64,000 nucleotides of DNA, taken from the NCBI GenBank assembly GCA_035644815.1, contig DASQNU010000188.1, positions 1 to 64,000 on the forward strand, written 5' to 3'. The notes below the pieces were generated by a model, which ran no database searches, had not been told where the DNA came from, and saw only the letters and a list, made by a program, of their open reading frames with translations. How positions within the stretch are numbered: the stretch's first letter is position 1; the number at the start of each line of letters is the position of its first letter. Below, piece by piece: positions 17,039 to 26,653 of this stretch. The position numbers were made by a program, and so were the translations under genes. The stretch is from Brevibacillus_F sp035644815 (GTDB lineage: Bacteria; Bacillota; Bacilli; Brevibacillales; Brevibacillaceae).

Positions 17039-17843
17039 CATGGAGATGCTGACGATTGCGCTCGCACAACTGAAAGGAGCTTTATACGATAAAGGTTTCA
17101 ATCTATATCGAGCCCTATCAACAATCCAGACATGCAAGGAAAAAAACGTCGATTATGTAATCTTTCCGGAATTATTCCTATCTGGCTTTTTTATTCAAGA
17201 TCAGGTAAAAGACCTAGCTGAACCCGTAGATGGCCCAAGCATCCAAGCGGTTCGCCAAAAAGCAAAGGAAACGGGAGTTGGCGTCATTATCGGCTTTCCA
17301 GAAGTGTACAGAAATCGCTTTTACAATTCGGCAGCTTTTATTGAAAGGGACGGAAGCCTCGCAGGGGTTTATCGAAAGATCCATCTCTTTGATAAAGAAA
17401 TGGAGTATTTTACCTCTGGTGAAGAGTGTCCGACGTTTCAAACCGCAGCCGGGAGAATGGCTGTGATGATGACATTTGATGTGGAATTTCCCGAGCTATC
17501 CAGAATCTATGCAATCCAAGGTACGGAATTAATTTTGGTCCTCAATGCCCACAGCGTTCCCTATGAACCGCATCAAGAAATCTTCTTGCGGGCCAGGGCG
17601 TTGGAAAATCAACTTTTTATAGCTGCTGCCAATAAAGTTGGACTTGAGAAAAATTCGGTATTCTTCGGAGAGAGCGCAGTGATTACACCCGATGGCATGT
17701 TCCTTGAGAGGGGAGGAAACAACGAAGAGTTGATCGTAACCTCTCTTGACCTTTCAGACGTAAATAGGGTCAGAAAGGAGCATTTGATGAAATATCTCGA
17801 GAATCGGCAAGGAAAACTATACAGCAAGTATGGATTAGCCTGA
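17025..17843 (+). CDS. Nitrilase-fold protein lacking the catalytic cysteine
   Basis: CN-hydrolase superfamily member of 272 residues. E49 (FPELFLSG) and K118 (YRKIHLFD) of the triad are in place, but the nucleophile position, usually ICYD-x-x-FPE, reads MTFDVEFPE with T150 (codon ACA). Amidase activity by the normal mechanism is therefore not expected. It starts inside the 3' end of the enhancer-binding protein gene, so the two are co-translated; a sensory or protein-partner role is a reasonable inference. A second possible start is the ATG at 17040. Confidence 0.82.
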   Translation: MKVGSMEMLTIALAQLKGALYDKGFNLYRALSTIQTCKEKNVDYVIFPELFLSGFFIQDQVKDLAEPVDGPSIQAVRQKAKETGVGVIIGFPEVYRNRFYNSAAFIERDGSLAGVYRKIHLFDKEMEYFTSGEECPTFQTAAGRMAVMMTFDVEFPELSRIYAIQGTELILVLNAHSVPYEPHQEIFLRARALENQLFIAAANKVGLEKNSVFFGESAVITPDGMFLERGGNNEELIVTSLDLSDVNRVRKEHLMKYLENRQGKLYSKYGLA

Positions 17844-17906
17844 ATGGAATTGGGAACATTGCGCTAATTTTCATACTATTTTTTTCGGTTAGAAGGAGAG
17901 GACGCC

Positions 17907-18758
17907 ATGGAACATAAGCTGAGCATTGGAAAAATGGCGAAGCTGCGAGGCTTAACGGTGGATACGCTGCGCCATTACGATAAGATTGGTTTGCTAAAGC
18001 CTTATTACACCGATTCAAGTACCGGATATCGTTATTATTCCATATCCCAGTATGAAGTTCTCGGCACGATAAAAGAATTAAGGAGAATCGGGTTCACACT
18101 GGAAGAAATCAAGAAATTTCTAACGAACCGCAATGTGAAAAAATCCATTCAATCTCTTAAAACATCCATGACCCAAATCCAGCAAAAAATAAAGGAATTA
18201 CAAGACATCCATGATATTTTGAAGACGCGTATCGATCATATCGAAAATTTTACAAACAGTTACAAGGATTCGGATATCGTGATCAAACAATTTGAAGAAC
18301 GGGAATACATTCGATTAGAAAGACCGGTAAGTTGGGCGGATACAGAAAACCTGCAATTTGGATTTTTGGAGCTGGAGAACAAGATCGGTGGAATCATTCC
18401 GGTTCTGGCCAGCAATAAATTTGGAGAATTTATAAAGCAAGAGTACTTTGATGAACTTCGTCAATCACCCAATTTTTCACATAAATTTAGCGAATTTCAA
18501 TCTCATTTATTTCTTCTTGTGCAGGATGAAACGACCAGTCTGCCCACACAAAAAATAGAAAAAGGGTTGTATATCTGCACCTACTTCGGTGGTGTTGTTA
18601 GGGAAAAAATGCTAACCCAGTTTAAAAAACTGCTTGATTATTGCGATACACATGGCTACGTCATTGCAGGAGACGCCATTCGCATCATGCAGGTGGATAT
18701 TTCTTTGACTGATCAATACGATGAAGCTTATTATGAAATACAAATTCCGATTGTATAG
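17907..18758 (+). CDS. MerR-family transcriptional regulator with GyrI-like effector domain
   Basis: 283 residues: winged HTH at 1-70 (KLSIGKMAKLRGLTVDTLRHYDKIGLL), a dimerisation coiled coil at about 75-115, and a C-terminal effector-binding domain of the BmrR/GyrI kind (VIAGDAIRIMQVDISL..). Start ATG behind AGAAGGAGAGG. Such proteins bind hydrophobic or cationic small molecules and activate a promoter with an over-long spacer; one is found just downstream, before the first YtcJ-type gene. Confidence 0.87.
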   Translation: MEHKLSIGKMAKLRGLTVDTLRHYDKIGLLKPYYTDSSTGYRYYSISQYEVLGTIKELRRIGFTLEEIKKFLTNRNVKKSIQSLKTSMTQIQQKIKELQDIHDILKTRIDHIENFTNSYKDSDIVIKQFEEREYIRLERPVSWADTENLQFGFLELENKIGGIIPVLASNKFGEFIKQEYFDELRQSPNFSHKFSEFQSHLFLLVQDETTSLPTQKIEKGLYICTYFGGVVREKMLTQFKKLLDYCDTHGYVIAGDAIRIMQVDISLTDQYDEAYYEIQIPIV

Positions 18759-18772
18759 AAAGTGAACGAGAA

Positions 18773-18810
18773 AACAGTCTTCGAAATGATCATTTCGAGG
18801 CTGTTTTTTT
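18773..18810 (+). terminator. Terminator of the merR-type gene
   Basis: AACAGTCTTCGAAATG / CATTTCGAGGCTGTT stem (a mismatch or two) and seven T. Confidence 0.8.
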
Positions 18811-18822
18811 GTTTGGAGGCTG

Positions 18823-18853
18823 TTGACTCTGGAGTTACACAAGACTTTATGCT
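18823..18853 (+). promoter_or_regulatory. MerR-type promoter with 19-bp spacer
   Basis: TTGACT, 19-bp spacer containing ACTCTGGAGT, then TATGCT. The long spacer with a dyad is the hallmark of promoters activated by MerR-family proteins; the merR-type gene is directly upstream. Confidence 0.6.
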
Positions 18854-18974
18854 AGATTCATACATCACGAATGAAGCGATCTGTTCCCAAGGGAGGACTT
18901 TAGCGAAGGTGCTCGGTATCCAAAAAAATGTGAGCGGTTACATCACTATGCTCACGAAGTAAAGAAAGGAATGA

Positions 18975-20591
18975 ATGATGATGGGGCAACAACCGGCTGA
19001 CGTCATACTGTCAAGCAAATTCGTTTTTACGGGACTTTCCGAACAACCCGAACCTGCTTCTATCGCGATTAAGGACAACAAGATAGTGGCGATCGGTTCA
19101 GACTCAGAAATGAAACCATACACAGGTGAACACACCAAAGTCTATCAGTTTGAAGACCAGCTAATCATGCCGGGATTCCATGATTTCCATCTTCATATTA
19201 TGCAAGGGGCCTTGGCACTGGGCAGCGTCAATCTGTTTACGGCACGTTCTGAAGATGAAGCGGTAGAAATGATACGCGAATTTGCTGAATTACACCCTAA
19301 GAATAAGTGGGTAATCGGATTTACGTGGGATGCGGGGTATTGGAACAGACAAGAATTACCGACACGCCATTCCTTGGATCGGATTCTTCCTGACCGGCCC
19401 GCACTCATGTTTCATGCGGAAGGTCATTATGCTTGGGTGAATACGAGAGCATTGGAGATCGCAAATATCACGCGGAATACCGATAATCCTGCTTATGGTG
19501 TGATCGGAAAAGATGCAAACGGCGAACCAGACGGCATTTTATATGAAAAAGCAATGAATGCGGTTATCAGTCATGCATTCGATTGGTCACATGCCGAAAA
19601 AAAGGAAATGTTCGCCAATTTCTTGACACACGCTGCAAGTCTGGGGATTACGGCTGTGCATGACTTGCTTGGGTTAAAAACAATAGATGCGTACCATATC
19701 TTCAAAGAATTTGAAGATAGTGGGGAATTAACAACACGGATCCATCTATGGCCAGCTCTAGATGGCGAACTTAAACACGCCAAGCAGCTACGAGACACGT
19801 TTAAATCGGATAAGCTCCGTGTAGCCGGTCTGAAACAATTTATCGATGGCGTGATTACCGCTCGTACCGCATATCTTCTTGAACCTTACGCGGATCAACC
19901 GGAAACTCGTGGAGAGACAACTTATCCTCCTGAAACGATCAAAAAATGGGTAACCGAAGCGGATCATGAAGGCTTCAGCATTCGATTTCATGCGATCGGG
20001 GATGGAGCGATTCGGCTCGCACTAGATGCCTATGAGGAAGCACAAATGATAAACGGCAAGCGCGATTCACGTCATTCCATTGAACATGTGGAAGTAATCC
20101 ACCCGGATGATATCCAACGATTCCAAGAACTAGGGGTTACTGCTTCGATGCAGCCCGATCACTTGGCGATGTCGGAAAGAGGTGTGTACACCGACCGGAT
20201 CGGTGCGGAACGAGAAAAATATGTGTTCTCCATCCGTACTCTGCAAGAAGCAGGGGCAAGACTGGCATTCGGAACGGACTTCCCCATCGATGTCCTGAAT
20301 CCGCTGCTGCAAATCTATCGGGCGGTCACGAGAATCGACAGCAGCGGTAAGACAGTATGGCATCCTCATGAGTGCATTACACTTGCAGATGCATTGAAAG
20401 CATATACAACCGGTTCCGCTTACGGCACATTTCGGGAGCATGAATTGGGGACATTGGAAGCTGGCAAGCTAGCCGATATTGTCGTTCTGGAACGAAATTT
20501 ATTTGAATTACCCGTAGAAGATATACCGGATACAAAGGTACAGCTGACGATTGTTGATGGGAAAATCGTATATGATCGAGAAGCGCTATGA
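18975..20591 (+). CDS. YtcJ-type amidohydrolase, paralogue 1
   Basis: Metal-dependent hydrolase of the Amidohydrolase_3 (YtcJ) family, 538 residues. Visible features: N-terminal beta-sandwich (NKIVAIG), metal site HDFHLH (H72, H74), GLKQFIDGVI with the likely bridging Lys, RFHAIGDGAIRLALDA, HSIEHVEVIHPDD, and LAFGTDFPI with the final Asp. No signal peptide. Members cleave exocyclic or formyl-type amide bonds; the substrate here is unknown. It is the first gene of a unit with an APC permease and a second copy. Start ATG with AAAGAAAGGAATG upstream. Confidence 0.85.
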   Translation: MMMGQQPADVILSSKFVFTGLSEQPEPASIAIKDNKIVAIGSDSEMKPYTGEHTKVYQFEDQLIMPGFHDFHLHIMQGALALGSVNLFTARSEDEAVEMIREFAELHPKNKWVIGFTWDAGYWNRQELPTRHSLDRILPDRPALMFHAEGHYAWVNTRALEIANITRNTDNPAYGVIGKDANGEPDGILYEKAMNAVISHAFDWSHAEKKEMFANFLTHAASLGITAVHDLLGLKTIDAYHIFKEFEDSGELTTRIHLWPALDGELKHAKQLRDTFKSDKLRVAGLKQFIDGVITARTAYLLEPYADQPETRGETTYPPETIKKWVTEADHEGFSIRFHAIGDGAIRLALDAYEEAQMINGKRDSRHSIEHVEVIHPDDIQRFQELGVTASMQPDHLAMSERGVYTDRIGAEREKYVFSIRTLQEAGARLAFGTDFPIDVLNPLLQIYRAVTRIDSSGKTVWHPHECITLADALKAYTTGSAYGTFREHELGTLEAGKLADIVVLERNLFELPVEDIPDTKVQLTIVDGKIVYDREAL

Positions 20592-20694
20592 CTGAATAAA
20601 TGACTGAAAATTTGGACACGGAGAAATTGAGGGAGAATGGGCAAGATAGATAAAAACCATACAATATCCTGATTTGAACAAGGGGGATCGATGT

Positions 20695-22062
20695 ATGAGC
20701 CATTCACAATTGCCAACGCTTAAACGGGCTCTGTCATTAAAATATGTCGTGTTTTTTGGGTTAGCCTTTATGGCACCAACTACGATGTTTTCGACTTACG
20801 GAGTCGCTGTGAATAGCACGAATGGGATGATTTCCACCGCTTATATTGTCGCCTTTATCGTGATGTTGTTTACCGCTTACAGCTATGCGCAAATGGTAAA
20901 AGCCTTTCCCAATGCCGGTGCGGCCTATACCTTTACGCAAAAATCGCTTAGTCCCCACATTGGATTTCTTGTAGGGTGGACGATCTTGCTAGATTATGTG
21001 TTCAGTCCGATGATTAGCGCGCTGTTGTTGGGAATAGCGATGGAAGCATATTTCCCTTCGATTCCGATGTACATTTGGATTGTGATGTTCATCTTTACCG
21101 TTACGGTGGTAAATATACTTGGCATCACAATAGCAGCTAAGTTCAATACGGTGCTTCTATTTCTCCAGTTCGGAACATTCGCTCTATTTACTGCATTTTC
21201 CATTCAAGGGCTTCTCAATGGGAAAGGAGCAGGAACGCTTTTTTCCATCCTTCCGTTTTTGGATTCACAGGCAAATATGCAGAACTTTTGGTCCGTGATC
21301 CCCGTTCTTTGCTTTTCCTTTTTGGGGTTTGATGCCGTAACGACCCTTTCTGAAGAAACGAAAAACCCTCAAAAATCGATACCAAGAGCCATTTATCTCA
21401 TTACGATCATTGGCGGTGTGCTATTTATCATCGGTTCATACTTTTTACAACTAGTCTGGCCCGAGTACCAATCATTGCAAGATCCTGAATCCTCTTATAT
21501 CGAAATCGCCATGTATATAGGTGGTAACTTTCTGACCAGTTACATATTAGCCGAGGGAATCATGGCAAGTTTTTCATCGGCAGTTGCTTCCGGGACAAGT
21601 TCCTCTCGCATTTTGTACGCGATGGGGCGTGAACGTGTGCTCCCTAACCGTATCTTTGGCTATCTTTCACCGAAATATCGAACGCCTCTCTTTAACATCC
21701 TGCTGGTTGGAGGCATTGCTCTTAGCGCCCTTTTCCTAAGTCTTACTACTGCCGTTTCTCTCATTAATTTTGGTGCGTTCTTTGCCTTTACTTTCGTGAA
21801 TCTGTCGGTTATTTCATTCTATTTTGTCCGAAACAAACAAAGATCCATAGTGGGTACCATTCGATACCTAATTATTCCGTTAATTGGCGCTTCCCTAACC
21901 GGGTTATTTTGGGTAATGTTAGACAAACATTCCCTTCTATTAGGTGGAGTTTGGCTTGCGTTAGGGTTTTTGTACCTTCTCTACCTAACGAAAATGTTTA
22001 GACAACCCCCGCCCGAGCTTTCCTTTGTCGAAGCTGCTACTTATGAAGAAGCGCGATCGTAA
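20695..22062 (+). CDS. APC-superfamily amino acid/polyamine permease, paralogue 1
   Basis: 455-residue transporter with about twelve hydrophobic segments and APC signatures such as FPNAGAAYTFTQK, GFDAVTTLSEETKNPQKSIPRA and a GTSSSRILYAMGRE block. It most resembles PuuP-like putrescine and related amino acid/amine importers. Start at the ATG behind AAGGGGGAT; seven residues upstream lie before the ribosome site. It sits between two YtcJ-type genes and has a close second copy at 39.1 kb next to the speB-type gene. Confidence 0.83.
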   Translation: MSHSQLPTLKRALSLKYVVFFGLAFMAPTTMFSTYGVAVNSTNGMISTAYIVAFIVMLFTAYSYAQMVKAFPNAGAAYTFTQKSLSPHIGFLVGWTILLDYVFSPMISALLLGIAMEAYFPSIPMYIWIVMFIFTVTVVNILGITIAAKFNTVLLFLQFGTFALFTAFSIQGLLNGKGAGTLFSILPFLDSQANMQNFWSVIPVLCFSFLGFDAVTTLSEETKNPQKSIPRAIYLITIIGGVLFIIGSYFLQLVWPEYQSLQDPESSYIEIAMYIGGNFLTSYILAEGIMASFSSAVASGTSSSRILYAMGRERVLPNRIFGYLSPKYRTPLFNILLVGGIALSALFLSLTTAVSLINFGAFFAFTFVNLSVISFYFVRNKQRSIVGTIRYLIIPLIGASLTGLFWVMLDKHSLLLGGVWLALGFLYLLYLTKMFRQPPPELSFVEAATYEEARS

Positions 22063-22098
22063 TTGTTTTACTTATATACATGAAAGGAATGATTTATC

Positions 22099-23730
22099 AT
22101 GAGTCAACAAACAGCTGATCTGGTTCTTTCAAGCAAATCTGTTTTTACAGGGCTGACTGATCGTCCCGAACCCGCTTCTATCGCGATAAAGGAAAATAAG
22201 ATTGTTGCGATTGGTTCTGAGGAGGAGATGAAACCTTTTATAGACGAGCATACGAAAATCTATCCATGTAATGACAACTTCATCATGCCGGGATTCCATG
22301 ATTTCCACCTGCATCTCATGGATGGGGCTGTCGCGATGAATAGCGCCAACTTATTCACTGCCCGATCAGAAGAAGAGGCACTTGAAATGATTCGCACATT
22401 TGCCGAATCACGACCGGAAGATTCATGGGTAATCGGCTCCGCATGGGATGCAGGTTACTGGGATACTCAGCAGTTGCCAAATCGTTATTCGTTGGATCGA
22501 ATTCTTCCCGATCGGCCAGCGCTCATGTTTCACGCCGAAGGTCATTATGCATGGGTAAATTCAAAAGCGTTGGAGATTGCTGGCATTCATCGAGATACCG
22601 AGAATCCTTCCTACGGCATGATTGGCAAAGATGAAAGCGGGGAACCCAATGGTCTTTTATACGAAAAAGCAATGGAAGCCGTGATTGAGCATGCCTATGC
22701 TTTTACGAAAGAACAGAAGAGAGAATTATTCGCGACTTTCCTCACATATGCTGCACGTTTAGGGATCACTGCCGTACACGATTTATTTGCGACGGAGTCA
22801 ATGGCCAAGCTTAATGATTATGATCTTTTCAAGGAATTTGAAGAAAGAGGGGAAATAACCACGCGCATACATCTATGGCCTGCGCTAAATGGCGATCTTG
22901 AACGAGCCAAACAGCTAAGAGAAAAGTATCAGTCGGATAAACTCCGTGTATCCGGTCTGAAGCAATTCATCGATGGCGTGATCACGGCTCGAACCGCATA
23001 CCTACTCGAACCGTATGCGGATCAACCAGAAACTCGCGGTGATACATCTTTTCCTCCTGAAACGATCAAAAAATGGGTCGTAGAAGCGGATAAAGAGGGC
23101 TTTAGCATTAGATTCCATGCGATCGGGGATGGAGCGATTCGCCTTGCACTAGATGCCTATGAGGAAGCGCAAAAGGTGAACGGCAAGCGTGATTCACGTC
23201 ATTCCATCGAGCATGTGGAAGTGATCCACCCGGATGATATCCATCGTTTCAAAGAGCTTGGAGTTACCGCTTCGATGCAGCCCGATCATTTGGCGATGTC
23301 CGAAAGAGGTGTGTACACCGATCGGATTGGTTCCGAACGAGAAAAACACGTGTTCTCCATCCATAGCCTGCAAGAAGCAGGGGCCAGACTGGCATTCGGA
23401 ACAGACTTCCCCATTGATGTCCTGAATCCGCTTCTGCAAATCTATCGAGCGGTCACAAGAATCGACAGCAGCGGAAAAACAGCTTGGCATCCACATGAGC
23501 GCATTACTTTGGCCGATGCACTGAAAGCATATACTGCCGGATCCGCTTATGGTGCTTTCAGGGAGCATGAATTCGGGACCTTGGAAGTAGGCAAGTTAGC
23601 TGATATTGTCGTCCTGGAACGAAATCTTTTTGAAATACCCGTAGAAGAGATACCAGATACAAAGGTGCTGGTAACGATTGTTGATGGAAAAGTTGTTTTT
23701 GACCATACCAATTCAATAACTGAATGTTAA
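22099..23730 (+). CDS. YtcJ-type amidohydrolase, paralogue 2
   Basis: 543 residues, very similar throughout to the product at 19.0 kb, with the same metal motifs (HDFHLH, GLKQFIDGVI, RFHAIGDGAI, HSIEHVEVIHPDD, FGTDFPI). Long blocks are near-identical even at the nucleotide level, for example the segments that encode GDGAIRLALDAYEEAQ, which indicates a recent duplication. RBS GAAAGGAATG. Last gene of the amidohydrolase-permease-amidohydrolase unit; a terminator follows. Confidence 0.85.
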   Translation: MSQQTADLVLSSKSVFTGLTDRPEPASIAIKENKIVAIGSEEEMKPFIDEHTKIYPCNDNFIMPGFHDFHLHLMDGAVAMNSANLFTARSEEEALEMIRTFAESRPEDSWVIGSAWDAGYWDTQQLPNRYSLDRILPDRPALMFHAEGHYAWVNSKALEIAGIHRDTENPSYGMIGKDESGEPNGLLYEKAMEAVIEHAYAFTKEQKRELFATFLTYAARLGITAVHDLFATESMAKLNDYDLFKEFEERGEITTRIHLWPALNGDLERAKQLREKYQSDKLRVSGLKQFIDGVITARTAYLLEPYADQPETRGDTSFPPETIKKWVVEADKEGFSIRFHAIGDGAIRLALDAYEEAQKVNGKRDSRHSIEHVEVIHPDDIHRFKELGVTASMQPDHLAMSERGVYTDRIGSEREKHVFSIHSLQEAGARLAFGTDFPIDVLNPLLQIYRAVTRIDSSGKTAWHPHERITLADALKAYTAGSAYGAFREHEFGTLEVGKLADIVVLERNLFEIPVEEIPDTKVLVTIVDGKVVFDHTNSITEC

Positions 23731-23736
23731 AAGATC

Positions 23737-23778
23737 AAATCCCAATTTCTCACTCTTATCACTGAGACATTGGGATTT
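23737..23778 (+). terminator. Rho-independent terminator
   Basis: Perfect AAATCCCAAT / ATTGGGATTT stem around a 22-base loop, ending in TTTTG. Confidence 0.7.
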
Positions 23779-23840
23779 TGTGTACTAGTATAATAGAGGC
23801 GTATTGAATGAAAATCACTGATAAATTGGAGTGAGCGATC

Positions 23841-25238
23841 ATGTTCGATTCACATGAATGGGAAGTCCTGTTGGATCTCGTTTCCGACGGAATACTCATT
23901 ACGGATCACGAGTGCAACATAGTGAAAGTCAATAAAGCGTACGAAAGAATGGCGAAACGGACTGCGCAAGAGTTGATTGGGACCAACATAAACAATATGG
24001 AATGGCGAAAGAACAATGAATCAAGTGCGGTAAAAGTATTGCAAACAAGAAAACCGGTGACCACGATACAGCAGGTGGTAGTTGATCATGAAAAAAAAGA
24101 GTTTATTTCCACAGGCATGCCCATGTTCAACGAGCAAAACGAAATTATATATGTAGTAAATTGTGTACGTGATATGACGGAATTGCACGAGCTAAAAAGA
24201 GCCTTGGAACAGATCAAACAGATGAACCAAACCTACCTGAAACAGCTAAAGAGCTTGAAAGAACGCGAGCTTCATCTGGAGGGGTTAGTGGCACACAGCA
24301 AGGAAATGATTGACGTTTTAACTGTTGCAGCAAAAGTCGCCACGGTTGATTCCCAGGTGATCCTTCGGGGTGAATCGGGTGTGGGGAAAGAAGTGATCGC
24401 CAAGTTTATCCATAAAAACAGCATGCGTGCCTGTGAAGCCTTTATCAAAGTCAATTGCGGGGCGATCCCCGAAGCGCTGATGGAGAGCGAGTTTTTCGGA
24501 TATGAGTCGGGTGCATTTACAGGAGCCAACAGAGAGGGAAAGCCGGGCGTATTTGAATTAGCGAATCACGGGACGTTATTTTTGGATGAAATTGGCGATA
24601 TGCCGCTAGACTTGCAAGTGAAATTGCTGCGGGTATTGGAGGAGCAAGAGTTTCGTCGGGTAGGGGGTGTAAAAACGATTCGGTCCGATGTGAGGATTAT
24701 AGCAGCGACCAATCAGAATCTGGAGGAAATGGTCCAGCGAAAGGCATTTCGTAAAGATCTTTATTATCGGCTTCAGGTGTATCCAATTCACATACCGCCG
24801 CTTCGCAAGCGAAGGGAAGACATTCCGTATCTGATCCAGTATTTTCTAGAGGCTTATCAAAAGAAACGTGCGATCCAATTTCGGATCGATCCGGATGTGA
24901 TACAACTCCTGTGTCAATACGACTGGCCAGGAAACATTAGGGAATTGAGCAATGTTATCGAACGGATGGCGATTACAAGCTCAAACAAAGATATTCTGAT
25001 TGAACATGTGCCGCAAGAAATATTCGGAAATTTCCGTCATATCATGCCCGAGTGTTTGCAAGAAGAGGTTGAGCTGTTTGAATACCAGAAGCTTACACGT
25101 GCTCTCGCGTTGCATAAGTCGACACGTAAAGCAGCTCTCGCCCTCAAGATGAGTCAACCCACGTTTGTCAGGAAGATGAAGCTGTACGAGCAGAAATACA
25201 GAACTGATTTAAAAATGGATCACTTGTCGTCTGAGTGA
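23841..25238 (+). CDS. Sigma-54-dependent enhancer-binding protein (PAS-AAA-HTH)
   Basis: 465 residues: PAS domain (about 8-115), linker coiled coil (115-148), AAA+ domain with Walker A GESGVGKE (177-184), intact GAFTGA (224-229) and Walker B LFLDEIGD, and a Fis-type HTH at the C-terminus (RKAALALKMSQPTFVRKMK). RBS GGAGTGA. A TATAAT lies about 50 bp upstream of the start. A -24/-12 promoter lies 66 bp after its stop, ahead of the C45 hydrolase-YtcJ-Dpp operon, its most probable target. The PAS domain suggests a small-molecule signal. Confidence 0.88.
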   Translation: MFDSHEWEVLLDLVSDGILITDHECNIVKVNKAYERMAKRTAQELIGTNINNMEWRKNNESSAVKVLQTRKPVTTIQQVVVDHEKKEFISTGMPMFNEQNEIIYVVNCVRDMTELHELKRALEQIKQMNQTYLKQLKSLKERELHLEGLVAHSKEMIDVLTVAAKVATVDSQVILRGESGVGKEVIAKFIHKNSMRACEAFIKVNCGAIPEALMESEFFGYESGAFTGANREGKPGVFELANHGTLFLDEIGDMPLDLQVKLLRVLEEQEFRRVGGVKTIRSDVRIIAATNQNLEEMVQRKAFRKDLYYRLQVYPIHIPPLRKRREDIPYLIQYFLEAYQKKRAIQFRIDPDVIQLLCQYDWPGNIRELSNVIERMAITSSNKDILIEHVPQEIFGNFRHIMPECLQEEVELFEYQKLTRALALHKSTRKAALALKMSQPTFVRKMKLYEQKYRTDLKMDHLSSE

Positions 25239-25258
25239 ACCATATGTGAATCAATCTG

Positions 25259-25298
25259 GTGCGATAACATTTGCAAACGTAAATGTTATCGCACTTTT
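25259..25298. promoter_or_regulatory. Long perfect inverted repeat between activator gene and sigma-54 promoter
   Basis: GTGCGATAACATTT and AAATGTTATCGCAC, perfect 14-bp arms with an 8-base spacer, followed by only four T. It could terminate the activator gene, be its binding site, or both; it ends about 12 bp before the -24 element. Confidence 0.6.
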
Positions 25299-25303
25299 CT
25301 GAA

Positions 25304-25322
25304 TTGGCATTGAATTTGCATT
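25304..25322 (+). promoter_or_regulatory. Sigma-54 promoter of the C45-YtcJ-Dpp operon
   Basis: TTGGCATTGAATTTGCATT: GG-N10-GC spacing exact, -24 and -12 blocks near consensus. Predicted leader about 125 nt. Confidence 0.78.
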
Positions 25323-25455
25323 TGGTCATTCAACGGGAGAGGAGGGAAACAAGAGAGAACGCGGTCTGGAGAGAAGCAACGAATCACCCAAAAAACAGAG
25401 CGCTTGGTATAAGTTTGACGATCAATGCAAGCAGGCAGATATGGAGGTTTTAAAC

Positions 25456-26544
25456 ATGAATGCGTTTCCTTACATAAGGGTAAGCGGTACGGCTATCGAA
25501 CGCGGAAGACAAATGGGCGAGCTCGCTAAGCAGCAAATCGTACAAAACATCGGGATGTATCGCAAGTATTTTCACGATGTGTACGACGTAGCTTGGGACG
25601 CTGCCAGAGATTACGCCACATCGTACATCCCTAGGATCGAACAATACGATCAGGAGATTATGGATGAGATCAAAGGGATGAGTGAAGGAGCGAATTTAGA
25701 TCTGCTCGATCTCGTAGTACTCAATGTCCGGAGTGAGGTCATCATTAACATCGGAAAGTCACATTCGGTTCTGGATGGGTGTACGTGCCTGGCTGCAACT
25801 CCCGTCGTCACAAAAGAGCAAACAACCTTACTCGGGCAAAACTGGGATTGGAATCACAGGATTCAGCCAGGGATGATTATCGCAGAAATTGAACAGCCGC
25901 CAAAGCCGACAATTTTAATGGTTACGGAAGCGGGGATCGTTGGAAAAATCGGGCTAAACAGTGAAGGGCTTGGGTTATGCATGAATTTTTTAGGGACATC
26001 GGAAATTGGGGAAGGCGTTCCCATCCATATCATTCTCAGGGGTATTTTGAATAGCAATTCCATTCCCAAGGCGATCGGACAGATAACCAAGCTTCCCCGT
26101 GGCACTTCGGCCAACTATCTAATTGCCCACAAGGTGGGAGAGACGGTAGATGTAGAGGCTACACCGACCAATTATGATGTGATCTATCCGCTGGAAGGAT
26201 GCATCGCGCATGCGAATCATTTTGTCGCTCCCCGTTTACTCAACGTCGATGACACGAAAAGAAACGGTATTCCGGATACGCACCTGCGTCATGGGGTCGC
26301 CACGAGAATGTTAACAGCCCAGATCGGAATGATCGACACGGAGACCTTTAAACAGATATTTACCAATCACACGGGGCATCCCGTTGGCATCTGCCGGCAT
26401 GGAGAATCGATTCTGTCTGATCATGAGGCTTCAAGCACAGCCAAAACCGTATTTTCCATCATCATGAATTTGTCTGAGGGAACATTTGAACTCACCACGG
26501 GGAATCCTTGCGAAAACACTTTCCAGACGTATCGTCTGAATTAG
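25456..26544 (+). CDS. C45 family acyl-CoA:6-APA acyltransferase-like N-terminal nucleophile hydrolase
   Basis: 362-residue autoproteolytic Ntn-hydrolase of the penicillin acyltransferase (AAT/C45) family. The predicted cleavage and catalytic site is G108-C109 in LDGCTCLAA; GQNWDWNH and the ANHFVAP region are family features. The start is the ATG behind GGAGGT (25443-25448); an ATG 15 bp upstream would put the ribosome site inside the gene. It is first in a sigma-54 operon with a YtcJ-type amidohydrolase and a Dpp-type transporter. In bacteria such proteins more often hydrolyse amides than make penicillins; the substrate is unknown. Confidence 0.85.
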   Translation: MNAFPYIRVSGTAIERGRQMGELAKQQIVQNIGMYRKYFHDVYDVAWDAARDYATSYIPRIEQYDQEIMDEIKGMSEGANLDLLDLVVLNVRSEVIINIGKSHSVLDGCTCLAATPVVTKEQTTLLGQNWDWNHRIQPGMIIAEIEQPPKPTILMVTEAGIVGKIGLNSEGLGLCMNFLGTSEIGEGVPIHIILRGILNSNSIPKAIGQITKLPRGTSANYLIAHKVGETVDVEATPTNYDVIYPLEGCIAHANHFVAPRLLNVDDTKRNGIPDTHLRHGVATRMLTAQIGMIDTETFKQIFTNHTGHPVGICRHGESILSDHEASSTAKTVFSIIMNLSEGTFELTTGNPCENTFQTYRLN

Positions 26545-26653
26545 AAACGTACCAAGCATGCAGACGCTCAGATCGATTATCGTTTCACGTAAACAAAGCG
26601 GGAAAGCAACATGTTTTCACTCGTTTCAAACATCATGAAGGAGAGGATTTATC

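Noticed and set aside
18894..18912. GG-N10-GC spacing upstream of the first YtcJ gene
   Set aside because: No TGGCA-like context, and a better MerR-type promoter lies 60 bp upstream.
18762..18962. 66-codon open frame after the merR-type gene
   Set aside because: It runs through the terminator and the long-spacer promoter, has no ribosome site and no family resemblance.
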